A stretch of 64,000 nucleotides of DNA, taken from the NCBI GenBank assembly GCA_009667805.1, contig CM019065.1, positions 158,291,504 to 158,355,503 on the forward strand, read 5' to 3'. Positions 44,806-56,690 of this stretch are shown piece after piece. The position numbers and the translations under genes were made by a program. The notes under the pieces are model-generated. The model ran no database searches and had not been told where the DNA came from. It saw only the letters and a program-made list of their open reading frames with translations. The first letter of the stretch is position 1; every line of letters begins with the position of its first letter. This DNA comes from Leptobrachium leishanense (taxonomy: Eukaryota > Chordata > Amphibia > Anura > Megophryidae).

Positions 44806-45426
44806 AAGCATTTTACCCTTATTTCTCTTCCACCATTACCTTTCTCTTAAGTTACCTTTACTTCCCTCCAACAACCCAAACCCCCCCTCCCCGCCCCCGC
44901 TCTCCCATAAATAAAACACATGACAAAAGTATTGGCGGTTTGAAAAGGTCACGTCTTTTATTTATTAATCAAGGCCAAAAAAGCATTGCCTTTGTGGCAG
45001 AATAATCAGCGATCATCGCTTTCTTGCAATAGGTAACACCAGATAACACTGGCAACTGCAATGCACCACCAGCATTGCCCAGAAATAGCGGCCGGCCCCA
45101 CATGGCTAAGCTAGCGTGACCACACACTGCTCTTTTTATAGCAGATAGCAGGCCGAGAGGATCTGCAAACCAGGAGGCACCTGTGTTTGGCCGCACAAAC
45201 CACCACACAGACCCACTAACCTACAGATCCTCCCCCTCTATCGCCTCTCCACGTGCCAGGGCAGCATATTTCATCAGCTGAAGTAACTGTCCATACAATC
45301 CCTCAGCTTTGGCCGCACAAACCACCAGCTGGCTTCATGTAACATGGTGAAATTATCTGACTGCACCTCAACTAACCATGTCTTTACTCAAAAACAATCC
45401 CCCTGGCTTTGGCCGTAGAAAACCAC
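44806..45426 (-). repeat. Ngaro split direct repeat B1
   Basis: Second copy of the B repeat, next to the ORF region. Confidence 0.85.
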
Positions 45427-45485
45427 CACCACCAAAATGAGGACCCTCTTTTTCCGCAACCAATAAAAGACCGTGACCTTTTCAC

Positions 45486-46055
45486 TTACACAAGGGTCTT
45501 TATCAGCCCTTTGATGTTGCCAACGAAAAGGTTGTTCCCCGCCTCGGACAAATGGACGCCGTCATTCCTAAACAATTCCTCCTGCATTGTCACTATGTTC
45601 TGATGCTCCAGAACCTTTCCTCCCATCTCCAGCATAATCTTTTTCACTGCCTGGTTTAGCTTCTTTCTCCCGATGTATCCTGCGCCCTGTTCCCTGCAGT
45701 TCCTCCACACTAATCTAGCAATTACATTAGACCACACTACCTGAACATCCGGCCATTCCTTCCTGAACCACCTAAGTGTTTCCCGGACCCTATTCTGCAA
45801 ATCTATCATCGTCATAGCCCCTATGTTGTTTCCCCCTAAATGCACTATCATTATATCTGGCTTCCCCCATCTTCTCCTAGATTCCTGTGCTACCCCTAAA
45901 AGCTGCGCCCACCCCATACCCCTCCTTCCTATCCACCTAATGCCCACTTTAGTGAGGCTGAACCCTAGGTTCACTCCCTTCGTTGTGCTTGCAGCGTAAA
46001 CAGCCGCCCAGTGCACATAGGAGTGTCCCAGGATCCATACTCTCTTCGCCCGTTC
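45486..46055 (-). CDS. SGNH/GDSL-type hydrolase ORF of the Ngaro element
   Basis: An uninterrupted frame of about 190 codons; ATG-started it is 176 (from 46016). Block I lies just upstream of that ATG as WILGHSY, with the nucleophile Ser in GHS rather than GDS. IVHLGGNN supplies block III (GxN) and NDGVHLSEAGN the D-x-x-H of block V. All catalytic positions appear kept. A TTTTTTCTTTCAG acceptor-like site precedes 46055, so the domain may be reached by splicing. Esterase-like domains are known in Ngaro/DIRS elements; their role there is unclear. The surrounding RNase H is dead, so intactness is notable. Confidence 0.8.
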   Translation of the reverse strand, partial: ERAKRVWILGHSYVHWAAVYAASTTKGVNLGFSLTKVGIRWIGRRGMGWAQLLGVAQESRRRWGKPDIMIVHLGGNNIGAMTMIDLQNRVRETLRWFRKEWPDVQVVWSNVIARLVWRNCREQGAGYIGRKKLNQAVKKIMLEMGGKVLEHQNIVTMQEELFRNDGVHLSEAGNNLFVGNIKGLIKTLV

Positions 46056-46259
46056 TGAAAGAAAAAACCCAAAACAGAATATTAACGCTCAAACACATAC
46101 CAACTTTTTATTGTGACTGCAAATTGAATCAGGGTTATATACATACCCCCATTTATTCACAACCCTCTCCTCTCCAACTTAGTAAATTATGAAATACCAA
46201 CTAGCCTGCTAAGACTGGTGCCCTTTAACAGCAATGGGGGGAGGGAATTTGTTTAACTC

Positions 46260-46850
46260 CTAACTGCTCCCGATCTGCCAGAGAAATGAAGGGCACACTT
46301 CCCCTTGCAAATCCACCTCGGGTGCCAAACGTCGAAACAGATCCCACTTAAATCTAGATAATGCATCTGCAACCATATTTTTTACCCCCGGAATATGCTT
46401 TGCCCTGAAATTTATATTACGCTTCAGACAGATCAACACCAGATACCTGACATAGGCTATAACCTGGGGGGATGATGCCGACATGTTATTCAGTACCTAC
46501 ACCACTCCCTGATTATCTGACTAGAACAGGATGCTCTTATTCTCTAGTTCTTCCCCCCCACAACTCGACTGCCGCTACAATGGGAAAGAGTTCCAGCAAA
46601 ACCAAGTTCTTCACCCAACCTCTTTGAATCCACTCTAGAGGCCATTCTCCTACGTACCATCTACCATTCAAGTATGCCCCAAAACCTGCGCCTCCTGCCA
46701 CGTCTGTAAACAGCTGTATCTCCTCCGCAGTCACTCTCCGCTCCCAAAAATCTCACTCCATTAAAGCCTTGCAGAAAAACATCCCACACCCTTAAATCCG
46801 CCTTGACCTGCTACCGTAACCTAATCTGAAAATTTGGCCCCGTCACTCCC
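46260..46850 (-). pseudogene. Ngaro RNase H domain remnant
   Basis: Motifs in order on the minus strand: KADLRVWDVFL (RT-RNase H connection), LFTDVAGGAGFGAY (first D), LLELFPIVAAVELWG (E), SDNQGVV (second D) and KHIPGVKNMVADALSR (last D). Two stops break the middle around SDNQ. The FRRLAPEVD tail is typical of DIRS/Ngaro. Confidence 0.85.
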
Positions 46851-47255
46851 CTGGTACACATCTTTAGACGTCTTTAGATGGGGGGGGTGAAGCGCAATGA
46901 CCGCAGGAAGGGACAGAGAGGGGAGCAGAGGGGACAGATACAGGGGCGAGCATAGAGAAGTTAGAGGAGGTAGAAACGGGAGAAAGAGGAGAGAGAGAGA
47001 TGGATAAGGGGAGAGTGCACGCTCTGCAGCCAGAGGAGGCTGCGGACCGCCAGCGGATATTGATACTCCCTGTGCTTTTTCTCCCGCAGCTCCAGCTCTG
47101 CTCCTCTTCGGGTCGGCCTTGCTCCTCTGCGTTCCATCTTTGCCCCTCTTCGCTCCAGTGGTAGGCTCCAGCCAGGCTGTCCCTTGAGGCTCTGAGTCCA
47201 GGAATCTTTTGGGCAAGGTTCGCTTTCTTCCAGGCATGGTGGTGTAGCAGCAGAT
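46851..47255 (-). pseudogene. Ngaro Gag-like N-terminus, fused by deletion
   Basis: The likely start MPGRKRTLPKRFLDSEP is basic, as in Ngaro ORF1. The rest is a Ser/Leu/Pro-rich frame of doubtful coding value that runs to the deletion joint near 46850, where RNase H-connection sequence begins. Confidence 0.5.
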
Positions 47256-47277
47256 TTCAGGATCCTGTAACGAAAAA

Positions 47278-47482
47278 GACAAAGGTTAGACTGATTTTTT
47301 CTGTCCCTTGCTTTCCCTTTTTTATTACCCCTGCCCCTCCCCTTTCTGTTATCTGCCCCAGAGACCCAATCCCAGCGATACTCCTAAAACAAAAGGGGAA
47401 CCATTGTAACTCCTCCCAACTTTCTACTTTTTCTTTAAACAGGCTTAAGCTTCTTCGCTCCCATTCAGCCTCTCGTCAGTAC
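47278..47482 (-). repeat. Ngaro split direct repeat A1
   Basis: The terminal repeat at the 5' side of the minus-strand element. Confidence 0.85.
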
Positions 47483-48930
47483 GAGGGGGGGGGAGTATAC
47501 TGTAAGTATACTGTATAACCTGTAGTGCTGACAGATATTTCTGCACTCGTTTGGTAGATATCATCTGCAGGAAACCCTCTAGGAGCAGGAACACCTCTCA
47601 CAGGTCTCATATTAATCATAGTTTGTAGCAAATGCAATTTCATGCCCACAAGCCATATCACAGCCTGTGGGGTTTTTTGTTCTCTACTTACAAATTGACT
47701 TCAGACACTTGGCAGAAAGCTTGGAATATTAAACTACGTAAAATCCTAGTAGACTGTATGTGTAAGGAATAGATGTTTTTTGTGATTTTTGTGAAGGTGC
47801 TTAAAAAATATACCTGATGATGTATGATCATTTCCTGAGCTAGTGAAAGCCTGTTTGATCAATAGAAATCAATATACGTTGGTAGACAGCCAGCAGACAG
47901 GCCCAGAGCAAAATATATTTTGTATGAATTTCCTCATTAGGCAATAAATGTCACAATTTATATCTTACTTTGGATATACAGTAACAAATTTCATACATAA
48001 CAAACTCCTGTGGGTTTTTTTGCATGATATTGTAGAACTATCAAAGCGTGAGGGGAGATTATATAGGAGTATCTAATGAACCTGTCCAATCCATTATTAA
48101 TTTAGCAGTGAATTAGTGACAATGAAGTCACCGAGAAGAACTACTCCATGTTCGTGATTATACAGCAACAAGTATGTTCTGTTCTCTTCAAAAACATTGA
48201 TGAAACAGCCATGGAGAAGACATGCATAATGCCCAAGGGAGGTCCTGTCAACATTTGTGGTACTGCCAAGAGTACCCATGAAGAAGGAAGATGAGCAAAG
48301 ACCAGTTTCAGCAACACGTGATGGTCACCCGCATCCCACCCATTACATCTACTTGGATAGCATCATCTGGAATTCACTCACACCCACCACGTTGATGTGG
48401 CTTCCATGTGCTCGCAAATAATATCTTGAATATGGTTAGACTGACAGGATGAAAGACTTTTGCTAAGGAGGAAATAGGGCTGGGCAAACTAATTATGTGA
48501 GTTAGACGGAGAGTGGACTAATTCATTTTAAGTAAAGCATGGGGGTGGACAAAAAATTATCTGATTCCATGATATGTAGACTGACAAGGTTGTGGGCTTT
48601 GAGATAATAATGCAGATGCTAGTTGCAAAAAAGTCACCCTAGTATGTTACAAGTCTAAAAAGATGATATTTTTACTGATAACAGAGTAATACGATGAGAT
48701 GCAGACAGGTGCCCGTAAGGTCTCTGAAATTTTTGATGGATGAGGGAGGTCTTGTCAAGTTGTCATCCCAATTATTACAATCCATCAAAAAAGAGTCAGA
48801 AAGATGAGGCCACCACCATTTCAAATGTTGCAAACACCACCAACTATTGTACTATATCTGCTTTACATGAAAGGACAAAAAAAATATAACAATGAACTTC
48901 TATCACAGGTAACAGTTGCAAAGATTTAAA
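47483..48930. other. No identified feature
   Basis: Anonymous sequence. A 60-residue minus frame (48097-48279) shows no family features. 48100-48780 is less AT-rich than its surroundings and could be an old decayed repeat. Confidence 0.35.
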
Positions 48931-49447
48931 AAGCACTAACAAGTTCCATGGCGCTGTACAATGGGTGAGACAGAAAAAAAATATTCGTACAAGTTAAACA
49001 CACAGAACAGTAGGAGAGAGGACCCTGCTTGAGAGCTTACAATCTAAGAGGAGGGGTGACACACTACGTGAGGGGAAATAGAGAACCTGAAGTAGTGAGG
49101 TGCCTGTGAGCTGGGTGGGAAGATGGCACAAGAAATGTACAGTGGGGGAAACATGAAGTGAGCCGATAGCTTCTCTAAAGTAATGTGTTTTCAGAGACTT
49201 CTTAAAGGACTGGAGAGACGGGGAGAGTCTAATGTTGCAGGGGAGTGAGTTCCATAGAAAGGGGGCAGCTCGAGAGAAGTCCTGTAGGCAAGAGTTGGAG
49301 GTTTGGGTACGAGGAGACGATAACATCAGATCATTGTCAGGGTGAAGTGGTCAGGACAGGATGTACCTGTTAATAAGGGAGGAGATGTAGGTAGGGGCAC
49401 GGTTAAGGAGAGCTTTGTATGTGAGTACCAATATTTTGAATTGGATT

Positions 49448-49888
49448 CTAAAGGAAACAGGAAGCCAGTGTAGAGATTGACAAAGGGGTGAGGTGTGAGA
49501 GGTGCCTGAGGTGAGGTGGATGAGCCTGGCATAGGAGGCTTAGAAGGAGGTTACAGTAGTCAAGAATGGAGATAATAAGAGCTTGGATGAGCATTTTAGT
49601 AGAGAGTGAGACATGATTAAGAAAGGGACGGACATGTCCAAAGTTTTTTATGAGGAAGTAGCAAGATTTGGTCAGCAACTGAATGTGAGGAGTGAAGGGG
49701 AGATCAGAATCGAAGAGGACACTGATGCGACGAGTCTGAGAGGTATAACTAATGGTGGCACCATTCACCTGAAGGGAAATGGGTGCAGGAATGGAGGTTT
49801 TAGAGGGAGAGAAGACGAGACATTCAGTTTTAGAGAGGTTGAGTTTTACGAAACGGGAAGTCAGGCAGGCAGTAACATGGTCCAACAC
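49448..49888 (-). pseudogene. L2-like RT fragment
   Basis: 146 open codons from MLDHVTACLTSRFVKLNLS through the thumb region (ALIISILDYCNLLLS). The frame shifts near 49480 and continues at 48994-49326 to the RT C-terminus. Confidence 0.78.
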
Positions 49889-50289
49889 GGGAGGAGAGAG
49901 ATCAGGAGAGGAAAGGTAGATTTGGGTGTTGTCAGTAGGGATGAGCTGTTCGGTTCGGACGGTTCGGAGTTCGACCCGAACTTAGCCTGTTCGATTAGAT
50001 CGCGAACACCGAACATTTCCGGGTGTTCGCCGCATGTTCGACCACAATGGACCACAATGCATTTTCCCACTGGCCTGAAGCTTGTAATTGGCTACAGCCT
50101 TGCACCTGACCACAGATCTGGTGCAAGACAGGTTCAACACTATGCCAATCAAGGCTCAGAGTCCTGATTGGGCAAATTTTGCCCAATCATGGGCTCACAG
50201 AGCTAAGTCCCGCAGCACACTATATAAACGTTTCCACGCGCCGATTCTGCACGCATTTCAGAGGAGATTTCAGAGGAGATAGTTGTGTG

Positions 50290-50950
50290 TTGTTACTGCC
50301 AGTCTGCCACACTACTGGGGGGGTCTGGGGGTCTCATTTCTACCAAATATCAGGGAATTTAGGTGATGTGTGTCTTGTCACTGTGCCAGCAAGTTTTTTT
50401 GGGGTGTACAACTTTCTTTAAAACATTTGTGAATTGAGGTGATCTTCTGGGTCTTGTCACTGTGCCAGCAAGTCTTTTTGGGTCTGATTTCTACCAAATA
50501 TCAGGGAATTTAGGTGATGTGTGTCTTGTCACTGTGCCAGCAAGTTTTTTTGGGGTGTACAACTTTCTTTAAAACATTTGTGAATTGAGGTGATCTTCTG
50601 GGTCTTGTCACTGTGCCAGCAAGTCTTTTTGGGTCTCATTTCTACCAAATATCAGGTAATTTAGGTGATGTGTGTCTTGTCACTGTGCCAGCAAGTTTTT
50701 TGGGGGTTTACAACTTTCTTTAAAACATTTGTGAATTGAGGTGATCTTCTGTGTCTTGTCACTGTGCCAGCAAATCTTTTTGGGGCTCACTAATTTCTTT
50801 AAAACATTTGTGAATTGAGGTGATCTTCTGTGTTTTGTCACACAGCCAGTACCACGCAGTATTTTGGGGCTCACTAATTTCTTTAAAACATTTGTGAATT
50901 GAGGTGATCTGTCTCTTGTCACTGGCTGCCAGCTATCAGTATGTCTCACT
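50290..50950. repeat. Tandem repeats in the hAT 5' region
   Basis: CTTGTCACTGTGCCAGCAAGT, TTAAAACATTTGTGAATTG and GTGATCTTCTG words recur 6-7 times. They could be subterminal transposase-binding repeats or an untranslated leader. Confidence 0.85.
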
Positions 50951-53192
50951 GAGTTATACCAGAGCTATTTAAATCTTTATACCAGAGTTGAATCAGAGTT
51001 CTGTATATATTAATCTATATATCACTCACCATGTCTGAAAGAACAAAAAGGACAGGCAGACGCTCCCAGACACAGATAAAAGGGCAAGCAGCCCCTGTGT
51101 CGGGAGGCTGTGCCTCTGGTCGTGGTGGACGTGGTGCATTCTCTGCAAGGGCACGCTTGTCCTTTCTAACTGGTGCTGGCTGTTTTAAGCAGCAGCAACA
51201 TACAGAGGACTTGGTGGATTGGCTAACCAGGCCATCCTCAGCCTCCGAGTCCTCTGCCAGCCAGGCTTCTAGTGCTTTACAGTCCACCTCAGCTGCCAAA
51301 GCATCTAATGCAGCCTCCATGTCCACAGCTACTCCTGCCGTAGCCTCGCTATCACACACGGAGGAGTCAGCTGAATTGTTTGACTACAATGAGAGTGACA
51401 TGCTGCTTGAGGATGCGCAGCAAGTACAGTGCTCTGATTCAATCTCTGAGGTTGAGGAAGGGAGTATAATCAACCTAGAGGAAGGGGGTGCCAGTGATGA
51501 CACACAAATAACTGGCACTCAAGTTGCCCCAGCAGCTGCAGCATACTGCCAAGTTGGCTCCAGTGACGAGGAGATAGGGGGTGATGATGACAATGTTGAG
51601 GTCACTGACTCCACCTGGGTGCCTGATCGAACAGAGGAATTAAGTGAGGAAGAGGGGGAGGAGACACAGCAAACACGAGGCACAACATCCTCTGTGACCA
51701 ACCGTAGCACTAGACAGTCCAAGGCATCACATGTCAGAGCTGCTCCGGTGCAGAGCGCTGTTGTCTCAAAGAACACATGCAGGAACTCTGTGGTCTGGGA
51801 GTTCTTTAAGAAATGTGCAGTAGAGCTCAGCGTTGCTATTTGTAATCTATGTCAGATGAGCCTTAAGCATGGGAAAGATACCGGACACTTGGGTACCACG
51901 TGCTTGAGGCGACATATGAACAACTGCCACACATCCCGTTGGCACAAAACTTTGCATAGGTCCTCCTCCTCCTCATCTGTCTCTACCCCCACTGTATATC
52001 CTGCCATGTTATTGCCTACAACCTCCACCGACAGGGATGATGCTACAGTAATGGATGTACCAGCTCCTTCCTCACAATGTGACATCATCCCAGCAGCTGA
52101 AGATTTACGCAGTCAGATTACGTTGGCGCAGCTGCTGCAGCGAAAGAAAAAATATAGTCCCAACCAATCCCCAAGCACAGTGCCTACATGCCAGCTTAGC
52201 AAAATTACTCGCATTGCAACTGCTGCCTTTCCAGCTGGTGGACTCTGCTTCCTTCCGTGAATTTGCTGAATGTGCTGTACCACAGTGGCAGGTTCCAAAA
52301 CGCCATTACTTTTCACGCAAGGCCATTCCAGCACTATACCAGAACGTGGAAGACAATGTTATCCAGTCATTGGGAAAGGCAGTCAGCAACAAGGTGCATG
52401 TGACTTTAGACACGTGGTCCAGCAAGCATGGACAGGGTCGTTACATTTCCTTCACGGCACACTGGGTAACTCTGATTGCAGCTGGGAGGGATCCAAGATG
52501 GGGCTCTGTGCTGGAGCTTGTTCATCCACCATGCCTCCAGAAAGCTGCTTGTATGAGGTCTGTCTGCTCCAACACCTCTCCCTCTTCCTCTTCCTCCTCC
52601 TCCGTCTCTGGCAAAGTGGCAGTTAAACCGACGCCTGACAGGGTCTACGCAATGGCTCAAGCAAAAAGATGCCATACTGTGCTTGAGCTGGTTTGTTTCT
52701 GGGACAGGAGCCACACCGGGCCAGAAATTCTGTCAGCTCTGCAGGGGCAGGTGCAGAGATGGTTAACACCACGCCAGCTTGAGCTGGGAATGATCGTCTG
52801 CGATAATGGCAGCAACCTTCTCTCCGCCCTATGCCAAGGGTAAATTGACGCATGTACCATGCCTAGCACACGTCCTAAATGTGGTGGTACAGCGTTTCCT
52901 AACCAGGTACCCAGGGCTGCCAGAGCTTCTCATCCAGGCCAGAAAAGTCTGCAGCCACTTCAGACGGTCATTCCCAGTAGACATGTGCACAGCACAAAAT
53001 TTCGTTTTGAACTAATGGATTAGTCCTAAAATGCAATTTATTTAGTTGCTAAAGAAATTTCGTTTTCAGTTCTTTAGTATGAAAACTAATTTCATTCATC
53101 CGAAAACCAGTGGATACAATTACTATTGCAGTGGCTCCTCAGAGAGATGAGATTGCTGCTTGTTACAGTATCTCTCACTCTCCGCACACTAT

Positions 53193-53323
53193 GGGCCATA
53201 TTACATAGTTGGTGCTAACTTAACCAGAGCTGTTGTAAACTTCCCAGAGCCATTATAGCCTATGGAGGTTTTCAGTTTATAACATCTCTGGTTAAGTTAG
53301 CACCAACATTGTAATACTGCCCC
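53193..53323. mobile_element. Hairpin MITE, GGGCCATATTAC ends
   Basis: GGGCCATATTAC at the left and GTAATACTGCCCC at the right, with TTGGTGCTAACTTAACCAGA and its exact inverse as arms. Ends resemble the family at 41637. No clear flank duplication. Confidence 0.6.
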
Positions 53324-53575
53324 GTGTCAAGCAAAGCTGTTACAGTAACTGACTGCTGCTCATCACAGCGCTCAGAGTTTCAGTAAACTAGTAAATAATA
53401 TTTTTATATATAAGAGGTTAGAACAAAATTATTTCCTTGTTTTACTGAAACTCTGAGCGCTGTTACAGTCAGTTACTGTAACAGCTGAGCCTGATACAAT
53501 GTACTGAGAGATAATATAACAAGCAGCCGATCTCAGCGCTCACAGCCACTGGATTTAAAGGGCTAAAAAAAAAGG

Positions 53576-53825
53576 CTCCTCTCTGTATAATGTTTAGAAC
53601 ATTCTCCTGCATTAATTAATACCCCTCTCTGTATAATATATAGAACATCCTCCTGAATTAATTAATGTCCCTCTCTGTATAGAACATCCTCCTCAATTTA
53701 TGCCTTTCTCTGTATAATGTATATAACATCCTCCTGCATTAATACCCCTCTCTGTATAATGTATAGAACATCCTCCTGCATTAATTAATGCCCCTCTCTG
53801 TATAGAACATCCTACTGCATTGGCA
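53576..53825. repeat. ~55-bp tandem repeat
   Basis: Five copies of CCTCTCTGTATA, TAGAACATCCTCCTG and ATTAATTAAT words. Confidence 0.8.
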
Positions 53826-55409
53826 TGTGGAGGGTGCAGAACTTCAGATGTTGCGATGTTGTGCTCTTCATTGCTGGTCTCCTTCACTCATCAATGTAAT
53901 ATCACAAAAAGGACTGAAACTAAAATGTAGTGCATTTTATTTTAGTTTCTTTCGTTTTTTGTACTGAGCAGTTTCGTTTCTCTTGAGTCATACGAAAACT
54001 AAATTATCCCAAAATTCGGACTAAATCGTTTTAGTACTAAAACTAATGCACATGTCTAATTCCCAGCAAGCGTTCGCCTGGCAGAAATTCAAAGAGAATT
54101 CCACCTTCCCACAAACCGTCTGATCTGTGACATGCCCACCAGGTGGAATTCGACATTAGCAATGCTGCAGCGTCTGCACAAGCAGCAGAGGGCCATCATC
54201 GAGTACCTGTGTGAGTATGGCACAAGGACAGGTTCAGGTCAACTTGATTTTTTTTTTTAGCCCCGCAGTGGCTGATGATCAAGGATGCATGCACTGTACT
54301 GTCACCATTTGAGGAGGCAACGAGGATGGTGAGCAGGGACAGTGCATGCATCAGTGACACAATTCCTTTAGTGTTCCTGCTGGAGCACACTCTGCGGGGA
54401 ATTATAGATGTGGCTCTAGAGGCAGAGCAGCGGGAGGAAGAGGAGGCCTTCCCTAGCTCTCAAGGCCCCAGTCTTTCCGCAGACAGCATTCCAGCGGGTC
54501 CTACTCAGATCAGACAGGAGGAGGAAGAGGAGGAGGCAGAATATTTAAGTAGTGGGGGCATTGAAGGTGGGCATTCCTCAAGGGAGGGTTTCGTGTGCCC
54601 AGAAACACAAGGGCTAGTGCGTGGCTGGGAGGAGGAAGTGCACAATACGGTCATCCTCATTGACCAGGAAGACTCGGAAGCTAATGCCACCTCCAACCTA
54701 CGCTGCATGGGCTCCCTAATGATGCAAAGCCTGCTAAAGGACCCCAGGATTCGTGCTATCAAGGAGAGGGATCATTACTGGTTGGCAACCCTTCTTGATC
54801 CACGATACAAGGGTAAAGTTGCAGAGCTCATCCTGCCCACACAGAGGGAGCACAGGATGAAAAAACTTGAGGACGCTCTAAAGCGACACTTGTGTAACAC
54901 CTTTCCAGGCACTGGTAGATTACCAAGTGCTGACACACGTGCTTCTGAGGCTGCGGGTGATCAGAGGAATAGTGGTGAAGGCCAGGGCCGCATGACTGAT
55001 GCATTTTTAAATTTTTTTAGTCCTCGATGCCCAGGGACTTAAAATGTAGGCACCCATTGCCAGCGTCTTTACCATATGGTGCAGGACTACCTAGGGGCAA
55101 GGGCAGACCTGGATACCTTTCCAGCAGATGATCCACTGGCTTACTGGGTGTTGAGATTAGATCACTGGCCAGAACTTAGCCAATATGCTATGCAGCTACT
55201 AGGTTGCCTTTCATCTAGCGTGCTTTCCGAAAGGACGTTCAGTGCCGCTGGAGGTTTTGTCACAGACAAAAGATTGCGTCTGTCCACCAACTCTGTAGAC
55301 CGGCTGACATTTATAAAAATGAATCAGTCCTGGATCAGCAGTTTTCAATCCTCTGATGCTGACGTAATGGAATAGATCGGGGATGTCTTCTGCATGCATA
55401 AAACCTCCA

Positions 55410-55810
55410 GCACTGAACTCTTCCATAATACCACAAAAGAGTTATGGTGTGAATGCACTTGCTGCCATGAAAGGCACAATATTTGGCTGCACTGACGCCT
55501 GTACCAGATTCATATCTTTTCAATATAGGACCACATGGTCCACCCCTGCATTCTTCCACAATACCACAGAGGGGTTACTGTATGATGATACTTGCTGGCC
55601 TGGCACCAAAGGCACAATATCTGGGTGCACTGACGCCTTGACCAGATGCATATCCTTTTAATATAGGACCGCTAGGTTCACCCCTGCATTCTTCCACAAT
55701 ACCACAGAGGGGTTACTGTATGATAGTACTTGCAGGCCTGGCACCAAAAGCACAATATTTGGGTGCACTGCCACTGACGCCTGTATCAGATTCATATCCT
55801 CAGAGGGGTT
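55410..55810. repeat. ~135-bp tandem repeat in the hAT 3' region
   Basis: About three copies of TTCTTCCACAATACCACAGA, GGCACAATAT and TGCACTGACGCC. 55811-56390 is the remaining 3' non-coding region ending in CCGAA-rich subterminal sequence. Confidence 0.8.
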
Positions 55811-56690
55811 ACGGTGTGACGGCACTGTTGGGGATGCTAAAGGACCAATTTTGAAGCACCTATTGTTACTTTCATCCAAAGCCTGCATAAGTTTCACAAT
55901 AATTTAGCCAAAAAAATCAGTAAACTTTTTCTGCATGTACGTAAATGTCTCCTCTTTTCATACAGACTGCCGCCCCAAGCAGTTGTTTATGGATAGATTA
56001 AAGGAAAAGCATTTACCGTCATTTGAAACGTCATTTTTTTGTTTTTAAGTGTTTCTATACATCCTAGAAATCCGCCACTTCACGGGCAGGTTATGGGGAC
56101 CTCCTAGGCACGATATTTGAAGGAATTTTTCATTTTTTTAACCCTTATTTCATGGAAAACTCACGGTCCCTTTTAAAAACTTTTTTTTTACTTTTTGACC
56201 TTGTTTCCTGTCCCCCAGGGCACTACCTGGACCCCCATACACCTTTTATGGCAAATATCTAAAATATATGCCCTCTTGGAGGGCACTCTAAAACCCGAAT
56301 TTTAAGCCCCATTGACTTGCATTGAGTTCGAGTTCGGGTTCGGAACCGAACGTTTTGGAAGTTCGGGTTCGGGCCCGAATCGAACTCGGGGGGTGTTCGG
56401 CTCATCCCTATGACAGCATAGAGATGATATTGGAATCCATAGCGATGAGGTTGCCAAGAGAGACGGTATAGATTGAGAAGAGTAGGGGACCCAGAACAGA
56501 GCCTTGGAGGTACACCAACTGAGTGAGGACCCGTGGGTGAGGAGGCACCAGCGAAGGAGACACTGAAGGAGTGAAGAGAGAGAGATAGGAAGAGAACCAG
56601 ACGAGAGCACTTTCACTGAGGCCAAGTTGAGTACCTGGAGAGGGTGGTCAACAGTGTCAAAGGAAGCGAGGATAAAAGAAAGAAAGAATA

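Larger units (their letters stand above)
43641..47482 (-). mobile_element. Ngaro-type (tyrosine-recombinase) retrotransposon, deleted
   Basis: On the minus strand the repeats run A1 (47482-47278), ORFs, B1 (45426-44806), A2 (44805-44585), B2 (44266-43641). This split-direct-repeat order is the hallmark of Ngaro-like DIRS-order elements, which replicate through a circular DNA and a recombinase rather than an integrase. Remnants of a Gag-like start, RNase H and an SGNH hydrolase are present. RT and the tyrosine recombinase are gone. Confidence 0.82.
52978..54058. mobile_element. hAT MITE inside the hAT transposase gene
   Basis: A perfect 8-bp duplication ATTCCCAG (52970-52977, 54059-54066) and inverted ends TAGACATGTGCA and TGCACATGTCTA. 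The 1081 bp plus 8 equals 363 codons, so the host frame is the same on both sides. Inside are a 130-bp hairpin MITE (about 53193-53323), an inverted repeat pair (53338-53395 / 53436-53483) and a ~55-bp tandem repeat (53576-53825). Confidence 0.95.
51031..55375 (+). pseudogene. hAT transposase (BED finger, RNase H-like, dimerisation domain)
   Basis: Starts MSERTKRTGRR at 51031. A long acidic Ser-rich N-terminus leads to a BED zinc finger (CNLCQMSL...HMNNCH, about 51840-51935). The RNase H-like core follows: HVTLDTWSS (first D, about 52405), IVCDNGSNL (second D, about 52795), CLAHVLN, then TRWNSTLAML (about 54145). The C-terminal hAT dimerisation motif is SSVLSERTFSAAGG and DRLTFIKMN (about 55210-55320). 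Breaks: frameshifts near 52200 and 52840, a 1081-bp MITE at 52978, and one stop at 55040. A 50-bp GT-AG segment (54211-54260), if removed, restores frame. Confidence 0.9.
49936..56410 (+). mobile_element. hAT transposon with BED-finger transposase (6.5 kb)
   Basis: The ends TAGGGATGAGC and GCTCATCCCTA are inverted, followed by TTCGG/CCGAA-rich subterminal repeats. The flanks TTGTCAGT and ATGACAGC agree at 5 of 8 positions, and LINE sequence continues across. Tandem repeats of ~165 bp lie before the gene (50290-50950) and of ~135 bp after it (55410-55810). The transposase gene is 51031-55375. Confidence 0.88.
48940..56690 (-). mobile_element. L2-like LINE, minus, split by a hAT transposon
   Basis: Parts lie at 48940-49935 and 56411-56690. 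The minus strand encodes decayed RT: LQGSVLGP-type motif near 56500, a degenerate catalytic box near 56420, FVKLNLSKTECLVFSPSK (about 49840) and APFLWNSLPCNIRLS near the C-terminus (about 49270). Typical of the L2 group. The catalytic YADD is changed, and several frameshifts are present. Confidence 0.82.
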
